Shown piece after piece: positions 17,480-27,001 of a stretch of 30,319 nt of DNA. This DNA comes from Chitinophagaceae bacterium UBA1946. Its GTDB lineage: Bacteria > Bacteroidota > Bacteroidia > Chitinophagales > Chitinophagaceae. The stretch lies in contig DDEU01000048.1 in the NCBI GenBank assembly GCA_002336815.1, forward strand, positions 1 to 30,319. The letters are read 5' to 3'. Below the pieces are notes generated by a model. The model did no database searches. It had not been told where the DNA came from and saw only the letters and a program-made list of their open reading frames with translations. Within the stretch, counting starts at the first letter, position 1; each line of letters opens with the position of its first letter. The translations under genes and the position numbers were made by a program.

Positions 17480-20400
17480 TTATCGGATCACTACCAGGTT
17501 ACCCTTTTGTACCTTTCGCTCTTTACCATTGAGCAGGTACCTGGAATACCATACGAAATTGACATTGCCAAATTCCTTGCGCCTGAAGATGCCATCCCAG
17601 CGTTTATAGGGATCATTGGTACTGAATACCAGCTCACCGTAACGGTTATAGATATACAGGGAGTAATCAGTTACCCTTGCAAGAGCGGAGGATGGGCCTG
17701 GACCAAATTTATCATTGTTGTTATTGCCGTCAGGTGTTATCGCCGTTGGGAAGAAAATATCACTGCAATCTTTTAAGTATTGAATGTTGATGCTGGCGCT
17801 CGATTCGCAGCCACTGTTGTTGGCTACTGTTACCGTGTACCTGCCGGGTTGCGATACTTTATAAGAAGAAAGCATGGAGAGATCCTGCCATAGATAACGG
17901 TCATAATTACCCGGGTATAGCATCTTGGATTCTCCGGGGCATAAACTGGTATCGCTGCCCAGGGAAACTACCGGGGACGAGGCAATGCTAAGCTCCAGCG
18001 TTGTCAGTGAATCACAGCCTGCTGCATTCACCAGTGTCGCATGGTAGGTGCCTGCCGTAGTATATTCATTACCATTCCATGTAAATGGCAATTGACTGGT
18101 ACATGCCAATTGATGGAGGGTACCGCTGCTGTTACTGTTAAGATGCAGTACCAGTGTAGCCACAGAATCGCAACCAACGCTGTTTACGAGAGTAACAGCG
18201 TTGGTACCACCGGCATTGTAAGTATGGCCATTCCAGTTAAAAGGCAATTGTGAAGGACAAATATTTATGTTCGTTGTACTGGCTGAAGTTGGTTTTATCG
18301 TGAGCCTTAAGGTAGCGATGGAATCACAGCCTGCTGCGTTGACCAGCGTGACATTGTAGGTGCCTGCTCCATTATAACTATTCCCATTCCATGCATAAGG
18401 TAATTGCGCCGGGCAAATACTAACGTTGGTTATACTTGTTGAAGTTGCTTTTACAGTAAGCTTCAGCGTTGCAATTGAATCACAACCTGCCGCATTGATG
18501 AGCGTAACATTGTATATGCCTGCTCCATTGTAACTGTTTCCATTCCATGCATAAGGAAGTTGTGCCGGGCAAATGCTCAGTTGAGTAGTGCCGGATGAAA
18601 TGGCTTTCACAGTAAGTTGTAACGTTGCAATCGAATCACAACCTGCTGCATTGATGAGCGTAACATTGTAGGTGCCTGCTCCATTATAACTATTTCCATT
18701 CCATGCATAGGGTAATTGTGCCGGGCAAATGCTCAGGTGGGTAGTGCTGGACGAATTGGCTTTTACAGTGAGTTTCAATGTTGCAATGGAATCACATCCT
18801 GCACTATTTACCAGTGTGTCTTTGTAAGTTCCCCCGGCAGTGTACGTATTGCCGTTCCACCTGTATGGAAGTTGTGCCGGACAAACGGTTATATTAGTTG
18901 TGCTGGTCGTAACCAGATTCACTGTAAGTTTGAGTGTCACTACAGAATCACAACCTGCACTATTTACCAGTGTGTCTTTGTAAGTTCCCCCAGCATTGTA
19001 GATATTGCCATTCCAGGTGTATGGCAATTGCGATGGACAGATGCTGGTGTTGGTAGTACTTGTTGTAATAGCTTTCACTGTCAGATTAAGTGTGGCCACT
19101 GAGTCACACCCGGAAGCTCCCACCAGCGTATCAGTATAAATGCCTGCAGCATTGATCGTTTGTCCGTTCCAGTTATAAGGTAACTGGGCCGGGCAGATTG
19201 CAATACTAGCCGTACCTGAAGATACCGTTCCTACAGTCAATACTAAATTGCTCACCGAATCACACCCTGAAGAGCCCGCCAGTGTATCAGCGTAACTGCC
19301 GCCGCTGTTGATGGTATGGCCATTCCACGTATATGGCAACTGCGAAGGGCAAATACTTACAGTAGTAGTGGTTGAACTGGTAGTGCTGATAGTGAGCTGC
19401 AGGGTTACAGTGGAATCGCAACCTGCAGCATTCATGAGTGTTACAACATAAGTGCCGCCCGTATTGTAAGAATGGCCATTCCAGTTGTAAGGCAATTGAG
19501 CAGGACAGATGCTGGTATTAATACTGCTGGCAGAAATTTGTTTTATGGTAAGTGAAAGGCTTGCAATGGAATCACAGCCCGCTGTATTTACCAGCGTGTC
19601 GTAATATATTCCTCCTGTTGTATAACTATTTCCATTCCAGCTATACGGCAATGCTGAAGAGCAAATGCTTACAGTTGTTGAACTTGTCGTGATTGCTTTA
19701 ACTGTAAGGTCAAGCGTAGCCACAGAATCGCAGCCTGCTGCGTTCGTCAGTGTTTTGCTGTAGATGCCGCCAATGCTGTAACTACTGCCGTTCCATATAA
19801 ATGGTAATTGATCCTGGCAAATACTGATATTGGTCGTGCTGCTGCTGCTTGCTTTAACAGTTAGGTGTAAAGTAGCAATGGAATCACAGCCCGCAGCATT
19901 AATAAGCGTATCGTTATAGGATCCTGTTGCAGTATAGTTATTTCCATTCCATGAATAGGGCAATTGATCTGCACAGGTTACTGCTGAAGTCGAGTTGGTG
20001 GATATTGGGTTTACTGTTAAGTTAAGCGTTGCAATTGAGTCGCAACCGGCAGTGTTGGTAAGTGTAGCCTTATAAGCACCGCCTGTATTAAAACTATTTC
20101 CATTCCAGGAGTAAGGCAGTTGAGCAGGGCATACACTTACATTGGTGATACTTGTGGAGATGGCTTTTACGGAAAGATTGAGTGTAGCAATAGAATCGCA
20201 TCCTCCTGAGCTCAGCAGCGTGTCTTTATAAGTGCCGCCACTGTTGCAGATATGGCTGTTCCAGGTATAAGGCAACTGCGAAGGACAAATACTCAGGTTG
20301 GTAACACTTGTTGAAATAGCTTTTACAGTCAGCGCCAGGGTTGAGACAGAGTCGCAGCCGGAAGACCCGGTAAGGGTATCGGCATAAATACCGGCGCTGT

Positions 20401-23400
20401 TTATAATGTGGCTGCCCCAGCTATACGGCAGTTGTGCAGCACAGATACTTACGTTGGTTGTGGTAGAACTGATAGTGCTAACGGTGAGGTTTAGGGTAGC
20501 GGTAGAATCGCAGCCCGCCGTGTTCAACAATAAAATACTGTACAACCCGCCAATGCTGTATTGATTGCCATTCCATGTGTATGGTAACTGCGCCGGGCAA
20601 ACACTTGTATTGGTAATGCCTGAAGTATTGTTGTTCACGGTAAGGTGCAGACTGGCAATTGAATCACAACCTGCTGCATTTACCAGCGTTACAGAATAGT
20701 TTCCGTCACCGTTGTAAACATGGCTGTTCCAAGTGTATGGAAGATCTGCCTGACAGATGAGGATACTACTGTTACTGCTGGAAGTTGACTTCACTGTAAG
20801 ATGTAAAGTGGCGATGGAATCGCATCCGCCAGCATTGGTTAAATTTATTGTGTAGTCGCCGCCTGCATTGTACACATTGCTATTCCATGTGTACGGTAAT
20901 TGTGATGGGCAAATACTAACATTGGTGGTGCTTGACGAAACAGCTTTAATGGTAAGGTTCAACGTAACAACAGAATCGCAGCCGCCGGCATTCAGTAAGG
21001 TGTCCTTATAAGTTCCACCAGTATTGTATACATTGCTGTTCCATGTATACGGCAATTGTGAAGGACAGATGCTCACATTGGTGGTACTTGCAGAAACAGC
21101 TTTGATGGTAAGGTTCAGCGTAACAACCGAATCACAACCGACTAAATTCAACAACGTGTCTTTATACGTTCCACCAGCGTTGTACACATTACTGTTCCAG
21201 GTGTAAGGTAATTGCGATGGACAAATACTCACATTGGTGGTGCTTGCAGAAACTGTCTTGATAGTAAGATTTAATGTAACAACTGAATCACAACCGCCGG
21301 CATTCAGTAAGGTATCCTTATAAGTTCCCCCGGCATTATAAATATTGCCATTCCATGTATACGGCAACTGTGATGGACAAATACTCAAATTGGTGGTACT
21401 TGCAGAAACTGCCTTGATAGTAAGATTTAATGTAACAACCGAATCGCAGCCGCCGGCATTCAGCAACGTGTCCTTATAAGTGCCACCAGTATTGTACACA
21501 TTGCTGTTCCATGTATAAGGTAATTGTGATGGACAAATGCTCAAATTGGTGGTACTTACAGAAACTGCCTTGATAGTAAGATTTAATGTAGCAACCGAAT
21601 CGCACCCGCCGGCATTCAGTAAAGTGTCCTTATAAGTTCCACCAGCATTGTACACATTGCTGTTCCATGTATACGGCAATTGTGAAGGACAAATACTCAC
21701 ATTTGTTGTGCTTGCAGAAACTGCCTTGATAGTAAGATTTAATATAACAACCGAATCGCAGCCGCCGGCATTCAGCAACGTGTCCTTATAAGTTCCACCA
21801 GCATTGTACACATTGCTGTTCCATGTGTATGGTAATTGAGATGGGCAAATACTCACACTGGTTGTGTTTGCTGAAACCGCCTTTATGGTAAGATTCAATG
21901 TAACAACCGAATCACAACCGCCGGCATTCAGTAAAGTGTCCTTATAAGTGCCACCAGTATTGTACATATTGCTGTTCCATGTATACGGTAATTGAGATGG
22001 ACAAATACTCACAACGGTTGTGCTTGCAGAAACGGCTTTAATGGTGAGGTTCAATGTAACAACCGAATCGCAGCCGCCGGCATTCAGTAAAGTGTCTTTA
22101 TAAACTCCGCCTGTATTATAAATATTGCCATTCCATGTATACGGCAATTGTGAAGGACAAATGCTCACATTGGTTGTGCTTGCTGTAGTTGGGATAACCC
22201 TTACCGTGGTGATCGCAGAATCGGCACATCCCTGCTGGTCATTGAATTTGTATTTAACCGTGTAAGTACCCGGGGTACTTGCGGAAGGTAAAATAGCACC
22301 ACCTGCACTATTGATCGACAATCCTGCAGGCGTTGCAGTAAAGATGCCTCCACCTGGCCCTGAGAAGGAGATCGACTGCCATGTATTGATTGAACTGCAA
22401 TACGCAGCCGATGGAAAAGCAACCGCCGCCGGGGAAATAATGGTGAAGTTTGATACAAAATTACTGCCACCGTTATTGCTGTAAACAGTATCGCGGCAAA
22501 GACTCGTTGAGTTATTGTCTCCAACTATTTGGTAATAGATCTCCAGCGTATAATTGCCCGGCGTGTAGCCGGTAAGATCAATGCCTGAATTTATTGCCTG
22601 CCACTTTTGATCTCCCGGTGAGCAGGGGCCACCAAAAGGATCTGAAAAATTGCCGGCGACACAATTCGAAAAGAAAGGCAGGTTGATCGGTGTAAAGACT
22701 GGTGATGCAGGCCTGGCACCGGTGTAAACGGTATAAAAAAGCTGCGTGCCGCAAACATTCGCCAGGGCAGGACTTTTAAAGGTTTTTATCTCACCCCCAT
22801 TCAATATAAGGTTACCCGAATGCTGCACAAAATTTCCAAGGTTGGCGTTTTGATAGGGAATGCCACCGACCAGGTTTATACCTGTTCCTGTACTGTTGTA
22901 AAATTTGCCCGTATCAACATTATTGCTGCAGTTAGTAAGGTAGGGGGCAGATGCAAATTCACCAAAACTGCCGCTGCAGGCATTAACGGTAATGCTCATC
23001 GTTGCAGTAGTGGCACACTGGCCGGCATCGGGCGTAAATGTATAAGTGGTAGTCCCCGCACTGGCGGTACTCACTGCCGGTGACCAGCTTCCTGTTACAG
23101 CTATAGCATTATTTGAACTGGTGGGCAGTACCGGGGCCGCTGCACCCTGGCATACAGGGGCAATGGCAGTGAAAGTGGGTGTTACGGCCAAAGGAGCTGT
23201 AAGTATTACCTGCGATGACTGAATCGTATAGGGGATGGTACAGCCGTAATTCAAATAAGTTGCTGTTCCGGTACCAGCGTAATTTACATAAGCCCCGTTG
23301 TTGATTGCGGCTGAGCCGCCCGTTGTGCCATTCGTATTAATGAGTTGATTGGTATTGTACGAAACACTATCAACACAACCTGCTCCAAAATTCATGATCA

Positions 23401-26400
23401 GGGTTCTTACACCTGCAGCAGCCGTGTTGTTGGCGAAATGCCCCTGGGTATTGCCCGGGCATTGAAATAATGCATACAGCGTATCGGTTAAATTAGCAAA
23501 GCTATTGGCGCTGGTTGGCGGCGTGCTGGATATCAATACCACGTTTGCATTGGCTGGAATAGTTCCGCCAATGGGCACGGGCAATACAATCCCTCCACCC
23601 GTAATGCTGGCATTCACACTCGCAATAAAAGCAGCGTTCGTGCAATACCCGTTCCAACTGTCTGCTGACGTGGGCCATGTGATGTTCGTGGATGCAGTGC
23701 TTAAAGGCGTTTGTCCTACCTGGAAGAACACCATCTCCTGGTCATATTCGGTAGTTGAACAGGCATCCACCAAAATACTCTGTATCTGGAAGCAGCCGGG
23801 CACCACCGCAGGTATGGTATTTGAAACACACCCGTTAGAATCTGTTACCACAACCGTGTAGGTATTGGCGCACAGCCCTGTGATGGTTTTTGTATTGCCG
23901 GCATTGCTCCACAGGTAACTGAAAGGGCCTGTGCCACCGCTTACATCAACCGTTGCAGTTCCATCACATAAATTAGAACAGCCTGGGTTGCTGCCATGTG
24001 CATACACAAGCGGCACTGAATTTATAATAACAGTAATGGCCGCCCTCGGGCTGGGGCAGGAGCCTGATGACTGGCTTACATAATACGTAACGCTCCCGGG
24101 GGTGCCGGTAGGGGGCGTTGGAGCCGTGCTGCTTCCCACACCGCCAGATAAAGTTGTATACCATAACAGGTTACTACCGGTTGCGGTAAGTGGTATGGCC
24201 GGAGCGTCCTGGCAATATTTTACAGGGCTGGTAACTACTGGCGCCGGCAATCCGCTGCTAACCGTTACCGTTATAGAACTTCTTGCACTTTCGCAGGAAC
24301 CGGTCGACTGGCTTACCCAATAGGTAAGTGTTGTGTCAACAGCCGTGGATGGAGTAGGGGCCGTACTGCTTCCCACGCCGCCCGATGCCACTGTGTACCA
24401 TAATAAGTTGGTGCCGTTTGCCGTTAGGGCTGCCGCTGTTGCCCCCACGCAATAACTCACAGGGCTGGTTAAAGGCGCAGCGGGAGGACTTACTACTGCA
24501 ATGGTCACTTTTTTTGTAAGCGCCACCGGGCATGCTCCTGTACCTGTTGAGGTAACAGTGTATACGGTGGTGATTGCCGGGGTAGCCGTTACCGTGGCAC
24601 CGCTAGTGGTATTAAGTCCTGCTGCAGGGCCCCAGCTATATACACCGTTGCCCCCGCTTGCTGTAAGGTTTACGCTGGCCCCGGCACAAATGGTAGCAGC
24701 ATCAGGTGTTACGCCCAGGGCATCTACCCCAGATACGGGATCAAATGTGTAATCACACACATCACCGGCCACACCATCCACCATCAGGTAATAAGTGTTT
24801 CCCGGTACCAGGCCGGTGGCCGAAATGAGGTTAGGCCCCCCTGTTATATCGTTGTAACCACCATGGCAGGTAACCGGACCCGATCCGCATCCCCCTTCGT
24901 AAAACATCATTTGAATGCCGTCTCCGTAAAGACTGTTGGTGACCCATACATTGAATGAGGCAGTAGTGGCAGAAGCCACAAATGAAATAAATGAATTGTT
25001 TTCGATGCTGGTACCTCCGCCCAGGCAGTTGTCAAAAGCATCAAACAGTTCTGGCCAGTAATCATCCGTATAACTGGCAGACGTATTGCCACAGTACCCG
25101 TTAAAATTGCAGATAGCTGTTGCAGAAGTACAGGTATTACCTGCCGGTGTGGTAGATGAACATCCGGGTGGATCTATGGGAATGGTGGCACAGATTCCAA
25201 AAGTTCCGTTGTTGTCATTTCCATATTCCCACATCCTTACCCAGATGGTACTGCCTGGTGTTAAACCTGTTGCCACGATCATGGGCATGTATCCGCCACC
25301 GTTAGGACTTCCGTCGTCGTCACAGCCTATCAATGTAAGGGAACTGCAGGTGCCGCTGTAGATCGCCATCCCGCCATCTGTAAGCGTACCTTCCTGTGTG
25401 TTGAGCGTAATGGCACCGCCCGGCGGAACTGTTACAGTAAACCATACATCACTCCCTGAATAGCTTGCACAGCCAGGGGCTGGTACGCCGGTGGTACCGG
25501 TAGCACCGGCGTTGGTATATGTTGTATAAGAGCAGGTAGTGGTTGCCGGTAGTGCCAGCGCTGTACAGGGATTGTCGTTCGTCACCGGTGGCGGTGGTGT
25601 GGGAGCCGTTACGCAAATGCCAAAAGTACCGTTGTTGTCATTGCCATATTCCCACATTCTTATCCAGACAGTGCTACCGGGCGTTAAGCCACTGGCCGGT
25701 ATCATTGGCATCAGGCCATTACTGCTGCCATCATCATTGCAGTCAATAAGCGTAAGTGCATTGCAGGTACCACTGTAGATCGCCATGCCCCCATCGGTCA
25801 TGCTGCCTGTTTGTGTGTCAAAATTCAATATGCCTCCCGCAGGTACCGTTACCTGGAACCATACATCACTTCCTGTATAGTTGGAACAACCCGGCGCAGG
25901 CACCCCTGTACTGTTAGTGGCACCGGCATTGGTATAAGTGCTGTAAATGCAGGTACTGCCCACCGTTAGTACAATGGCGTTGCAGGGGTCGTCATTAGCC
26001 GGCGGCGCAAGCGGTCTTGCCGGGGTACTGCTGAACGTTATGCTCCAGTTGTTAAGGATGCCTGTACTTCCTCCGGCGATATCCTGCACACAAAGGCTCC
26101 AGGTGCCATCAGCATTTTGCCCGTTGTTTGCATTTCCCAAATTACCTTCCGGTAAATAATTGCCGTTGAAAGGAGCTGCTGCACCCGCAATAGAGTTTGT
26201 GGCAGCAGCTGTAAAACAGGTGCCTGTGTAATCATCGCCGGTGCCGCCATTCTGTATCGATAGAGGAATAATCGTTCCGTCCGGAGCTTTCAAACTGATC
26301 TCCAGGTCAGCATCCCAGGTATGCGTAACCGCTAGGCAAACAGATTGCAGTCCATGGCTGCCGTTGATTGTACCGATCCCCGACACTGTCAAAGGAAAAC

Positions 26401-26512
26401 AGGTAGCAGTAGCGCCATTGTCGGGGATAGCGCCGCCCGTTCCATTAAATGTTTGGGCAGATAATGAGTGAAGGAAAAAAGCAAGAACTATAGAAAGTAA
26501 CAATTTCCCCAT
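17480..26512 (-). CDS. Giant secreted repeat protein with T9SS type B sorting domain
   Basis: A 3010-residue secreted protein. A signal peptide covers residues 1-20 (S-L-S-A-Q). A proprotein-convertase P-like domain follows at about 27-160. Two near-identical domains at 172-302 and 310-443 carry S-D-V-W-F and M-W-E-Y-G-N-D-N-N-G-T-F-G-I-C. A cysteine-containing domain and a PKD-like domain reach about 675; two CHU_C-associated Ig-like domains lie at 675-751 and 755-830; a SprB-like repeat lies at about 833-905. Unassigned beta-rich domains fill 906-1443. Residues 1444-2847 are 27 copies of a 52-residue repeat. A short Ig-like domain and the gliding-motility C-terminal domain (F-F-P-T-A-I-T-P-D-G-N, last 95 residues) close the protein. 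That domain directs export by the type IX system. The ATG at 26512 gives the signal peptide; the frame extends 34 residues upstream without leader features. Adhesion or matrix function is likely but unproven. Confidence 0.9.
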   Translation of the reverse strand: MGKLLLSIVLAFFLHSLSAQTFNGTGGAIPDNGATATCFPLTVSGIGTINGSHGLQSVCLAVTHTWDADLEISLKAPDGTIIPLSIQNGGTGDDYTGTCFTAAATNSIAGAAAPFNGNYLPEGNLGNANNGQNADGTWSLCVQDIAGGSTGILNNWSITFSSTPARPLAPPANDDPCNAIVLTVGSTCIYSTYTNAGATNSTGVPAPGCSNYTGSDVWFQVTVPAGGILNFDTQTGSMTDGGMAIYSGTCNALTLIDCNDDGSSNGLMPMIPASGLTPGSTVWIRMWEYGNDNNGTFGICVTAPTPPPPVTNDNPCTALALPATTTCSYTTYTNAGATGTTGVPAPGCASYSGSDVWFTVTVPPGGAITLNTQEGTLTDGGMAIYSGTCSSLTLIGCDDDGSPNGGGYMPMIVATGLTPGSTIWVRMWEYGNDNNGTFGICATIPIDPPGCSSTTPAGNTCTSATAICNFNGYCGNTSASYTDDYWPELFDAFDNCLGGGTSIENNSFISFVASATTASFNVWVTNSLYGDGIQMMFYEGGCGSGPVTCHGGYNDITGGPNLISATGLVPGNTYYLMVDGVAGDVCDYTFDPVSGVDALGVTPDAATICAGASVNLTASGGNGVYSWGPAAGLNTTSGATVTATPAITTVYTVTSTGTGACPVALTKKVTIAVVSPPAAPLTSPVSYCVGATAAALTANGTNLLWYTVASGGVGSSTAPTPSTAVDTTLTYWVSQSTGSCESARSSITVTVSSGLPAPVVTSPVKYCQDAPAIPLTATGSNLLWYTTLSGGVGSSTAPTPPTGTPGSVTYYVSQSSGSCPSPRAAITVIINSVPLVYAHGSNPGCSNLCDGTATVDVSGGTGPFSYLWSNAGNTKTITGLCANTYTVVVTDSNGCVSNTIPAVVPGCFQIQSILVDACSTTEYDQEMVFFQVGQTPLSTASTNITWPTSADSWNGYCTNAAFIASVNASITGGGIVLPVPIGGTIPANANVVLISSTPPTSANSFANLTDTLYALFQCPGNTQGHFANNTAAAGVRTLIMNFGAGCVDSVSYNTNQLINTNGTTGGSAAINNGAYVNYAGTGTATYLNYGCTIPYTIQSSQVILTAPLAVTPTFTAIAPVCQGAAAPVLPTSSNNAIAVTGSWSPAVSTASAGTTTYTFTPDAGQCATTATMSITVNACSGSFGEFASAPYLTNCSNNVDTGKFYNSTGTGINLVGGIPYQNANLGNFVQHSGNLILNGGEIKTFKSPALANVCGTQLFYTVYTGARPASPVFTPINLPFFSNCVAGNFSDPFGGPCSPGDQKWQAINSGIDLTGYTPGNYTLEIYYQIVGDNNSTSLCRDTVYSNNGGSNFVSNFTIISPAAVAFPSAAYCSSINTWQSISFSGPGGGIFTATPAGLSINSAGGAILPSASTPGTYTVKYKFNDQQGCADSAITTVRVIPTTASTTNVSICPSQLPYTWNGNIYNTGGVYKDTLLNAGGCDSVVTLNLTIKAVSASTTVVSICPSQLPYTWNSNMYNTGGTYKDTLLNAGGCDSVVTLNLTIKAVSANTTSVSICPSQLPYTWNSNVYNAGGTYKDTLLNAGGCDSVVILNLTIKAVSASTTNVSICPSQLPYTWNSNVYNAGGTYKDTLLNAGGCDSVATLNLTIKAVSVSTTNLSICPSQLPYTWNSNVYNTGGTYKDTLLNAGGCDSVVTLNLTIKAVSASTTNLSICPSQLPYTWNGNIYNAGGTYKDTLLNAGGCDSVVTLNLTIKTVSASTTNVSICPSQLPYTWNSNVYNAGGTYKDTLLNLVGCDSVVTLNLTIKAVSASTTNVSICPSQLPYTWNSNVYNTGGTYKDTLLNAGGCDSVVTLNLTIKAVSSSTTNVSICPSQLPYTWNSNVYNAGGDYTINLTNAGGCDSIATLHLTVKSTSSSNSSILICQADLPYTWNSHVYNGDGNYSVTLVNAAGCDSIASLHLTVNNNTSGITNTSVCPAQLPYTWNGNQYSIGGLYSILLLNTAGCDSTATLNLTVSTISSTTTNVSICAAQLPYSWGSHIINSAGIYADTLTGSSGCDSVSTLALTVKAISTSVTNLSICPSQLPYTWNSHICNSGGTYKDTLLSSGGCDSIATLNLSVKAISTSITNVSVCPAQLPYSWNGNSFNTGGAYKATLTNTAGCDSIATLNLTVNPISTNSTSAVTCADQLPYSWNGNNYTATGSYNDTLINAAGCDSIATLHLTVKASSSSTTNISICQDQLPFIWNGSSYSIGGIYSKTLTNAAGCDSVATLDLTVKAITTSSTTVSICSSALPYSWNGNSYTTGGIYYDTLVNTAGCDSIASLSLTIKQISASSINTSICPAQLPYNWNGHSYNTGGTYVVTLMNAAGCDSTVTLQLTISTTSSTTTTVSICPSQLPYTWNGHTINSGGSYADTLAGSSGCDSVSNLVLTVGTVSSGTASIAICPAQLPYNWNGQTINAAGIYTDTLVGASGCDSVATLNLTVKAITTSTTNTSICPSQLPYTWNGNIYNAGGTYKDTLVNSAGCDSVVTLKLTVNLVTTSTTNITVCPAQLPYRWNGNTYTAGGTYKDTLVNSAGCDSIATLKLTVKANSSSTTHLSICPAQLPYAWNGNSYNGAGTYNVTLINAAGCDSIATLQLTVKAISSGTTQLSICPAQLPYAWNGNSYNGAGIYNVTLINAAGCDSIATLKLTVKATSTSITNVSICPAQLPYAWNGNSYNGAGTYNVTLVNAAGCDSIATLRLTIKPTSASTTNINICPSQLPFNWNGHTYNAGGTNAVTLVNSVGCDSVATLVLHLNSNSSGTLHQLACTSQLPFTWNGNEYTTAGTYHATLVNAAGCDSLTTLELSIASSPVVSLGSDTSLCPGESKMLYPGNYDRYLWQDLSMLSSYKVSQPGRYTVTVANNSGCESSASINIQYLKDCSDIFFPTAITPDGNNNNDKFGPGPSSALARVTDYSLYIYNRYGELVFSTNDPYKRWDGIFRRKEFGNVNFVWYSRYLLNGKERKVQKGNLVVIR
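17972..22183 (-). repeat. Tandem array of 27 coding repeats, 156 bp each
   Basis: The array is exactly 4212 bases, 27 times 156, with no insertion or deletion between units. Each unit encodes 52 residues with the pattern S-I-C-P-x-Q-L-P-Y-x-W-N-G, then G-G-x-Y-x-x-T-L-x-N-x-x-G-C-D-S and T-L-x-L-T-V-K. Every unit keeps two cysteines, at unit positions 9 and 38, that could form a disulfide. Unit 13 has one extra cysteine. Units 1-9 (nearest the protein N-terminus, about 20780-22183) are almost identical, units 10-20 differ most, and units 21-25 are again similar. This suggests separate rounds of recent tandem duplication. Confidence 0.93.
24023..24490 (-). repeat. Duplicated Ig-like domain inside the giant gene
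   Basis: Two domains of about 76-77 residues lie back to back (protein residues 675-751 and 755-830). Both contain Y-C, N-L-L-W-Y-T, G-G-V-G-S-S-T-A-P-T-P, Y-x-V-S-Q-S and S-C near the end. This is the Ig-like, CHU_C-associated type found in many Bacteroidota surface proteins. Confidence 0.75.
25184..25999 (-). repeat. Duplicated 130-residue domain inside the giant gene
   Basis: Protein residues 172-302 and 310-443 are close copies. Shared blocks are T-N-A-G-A-T, G-V-P-A-P-G-C, G-S-D-V-W-F, D-G-G-M-A-I-Y-S-G-T-C, A-S/T-G-L-T-P-G-S and M-W-E-Y-G-N-D-N-N-G-T-F-G-I-C. The similarity extends to the DNA, so the duplication is fairly recent. The fold looks like a secreted beta-sandwich. Confidence 0.8.
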
Positions 26513-27001
26513 AGGTATTATACCCAGGTAATTCCGGTATTGAATTTTAGGTTTAACAATCAAACACTGATAGCCGGGTACAGGCGGGGGGAAGTTTAGA
26601 TAGTATGGATTCAATAAAAGACCAGGTTCACAGTCGCCGGTTTGAAAGGTCTTTCACAAGGTTCCAAAATACATTATTTCAGACGTTTCACAAATTCATA
26701 TATGACTTTGTTGATATGTTTTTAAAAAAAACATTGGATTTTGTAATAGAATACAACTTATAAGATGTCACACGCTGAATGAAGCCCCTGGCGCATAATA
26801 TGCATGTAATGGTCCCGGGTAGATTGTTGCTTTTTTGGTAAACCCTGTACATGGTTAAAGCTTTTGCCGGGCTCTTTATGCCTGCCCACACTTTTTCTTT
26901 ATACCGGATCACAGTTTTTCTTTCGGGAGTATAAGTAGAGCTTTCTGTGAACGACTGTTTATGACTGACCGGTATTTTTTTGTAATGCCTTATTTTGCAG
27001 G
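26513..27001. other. Divergent intergenic region
   Basis: A 489-base stretch between the giant gene (minus) and the peptidase gene (plus). It contains the candidate promoter of the giant gene at 26664-26694 and a short perfect palindrome GCATA-A-TATGC at 26793-26803. For the peptidase gene no good promoter is visible; TATTTTTT at 26973-26980 is the nearest -7-like sequence but lacks a -33 element. A 74-codon minus-strand frame from 26912 has no family features and is not called. Confidence 0.5.
26664..26694 (-). promoter_or_regulatory. Candidate promoter of the giant gene
   Basis: On the minus strand TTTG (26694-26691), a 19-base spacer and TATTTTGG (26671-26664) match the Bacteroidota TTTG/TAnnTTTG promoter in all but one defined position. 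This implies an untranslated leader of about 145 bases before the ATG at 26512. Confidence 0.45.

Noticed and set aside
17972..22183. CRISPR array as explanation of the regular repeats
   Set aside because: The repeats are 156-base in-frame coding units without unique spacers and belong to one long open reading frame.
22201..25778. Plus- and minus-strand frames inside the giant gene, some repeated
   Set aside because: Their similarity to each other follows from the duplicated domains of the giant protein in another frame.
26688..26912. 74-codon minus-strand open frame upstream of the giant gene
   Set aside because: It lies over the likely promoter of the giant gene and has no protein-like features.
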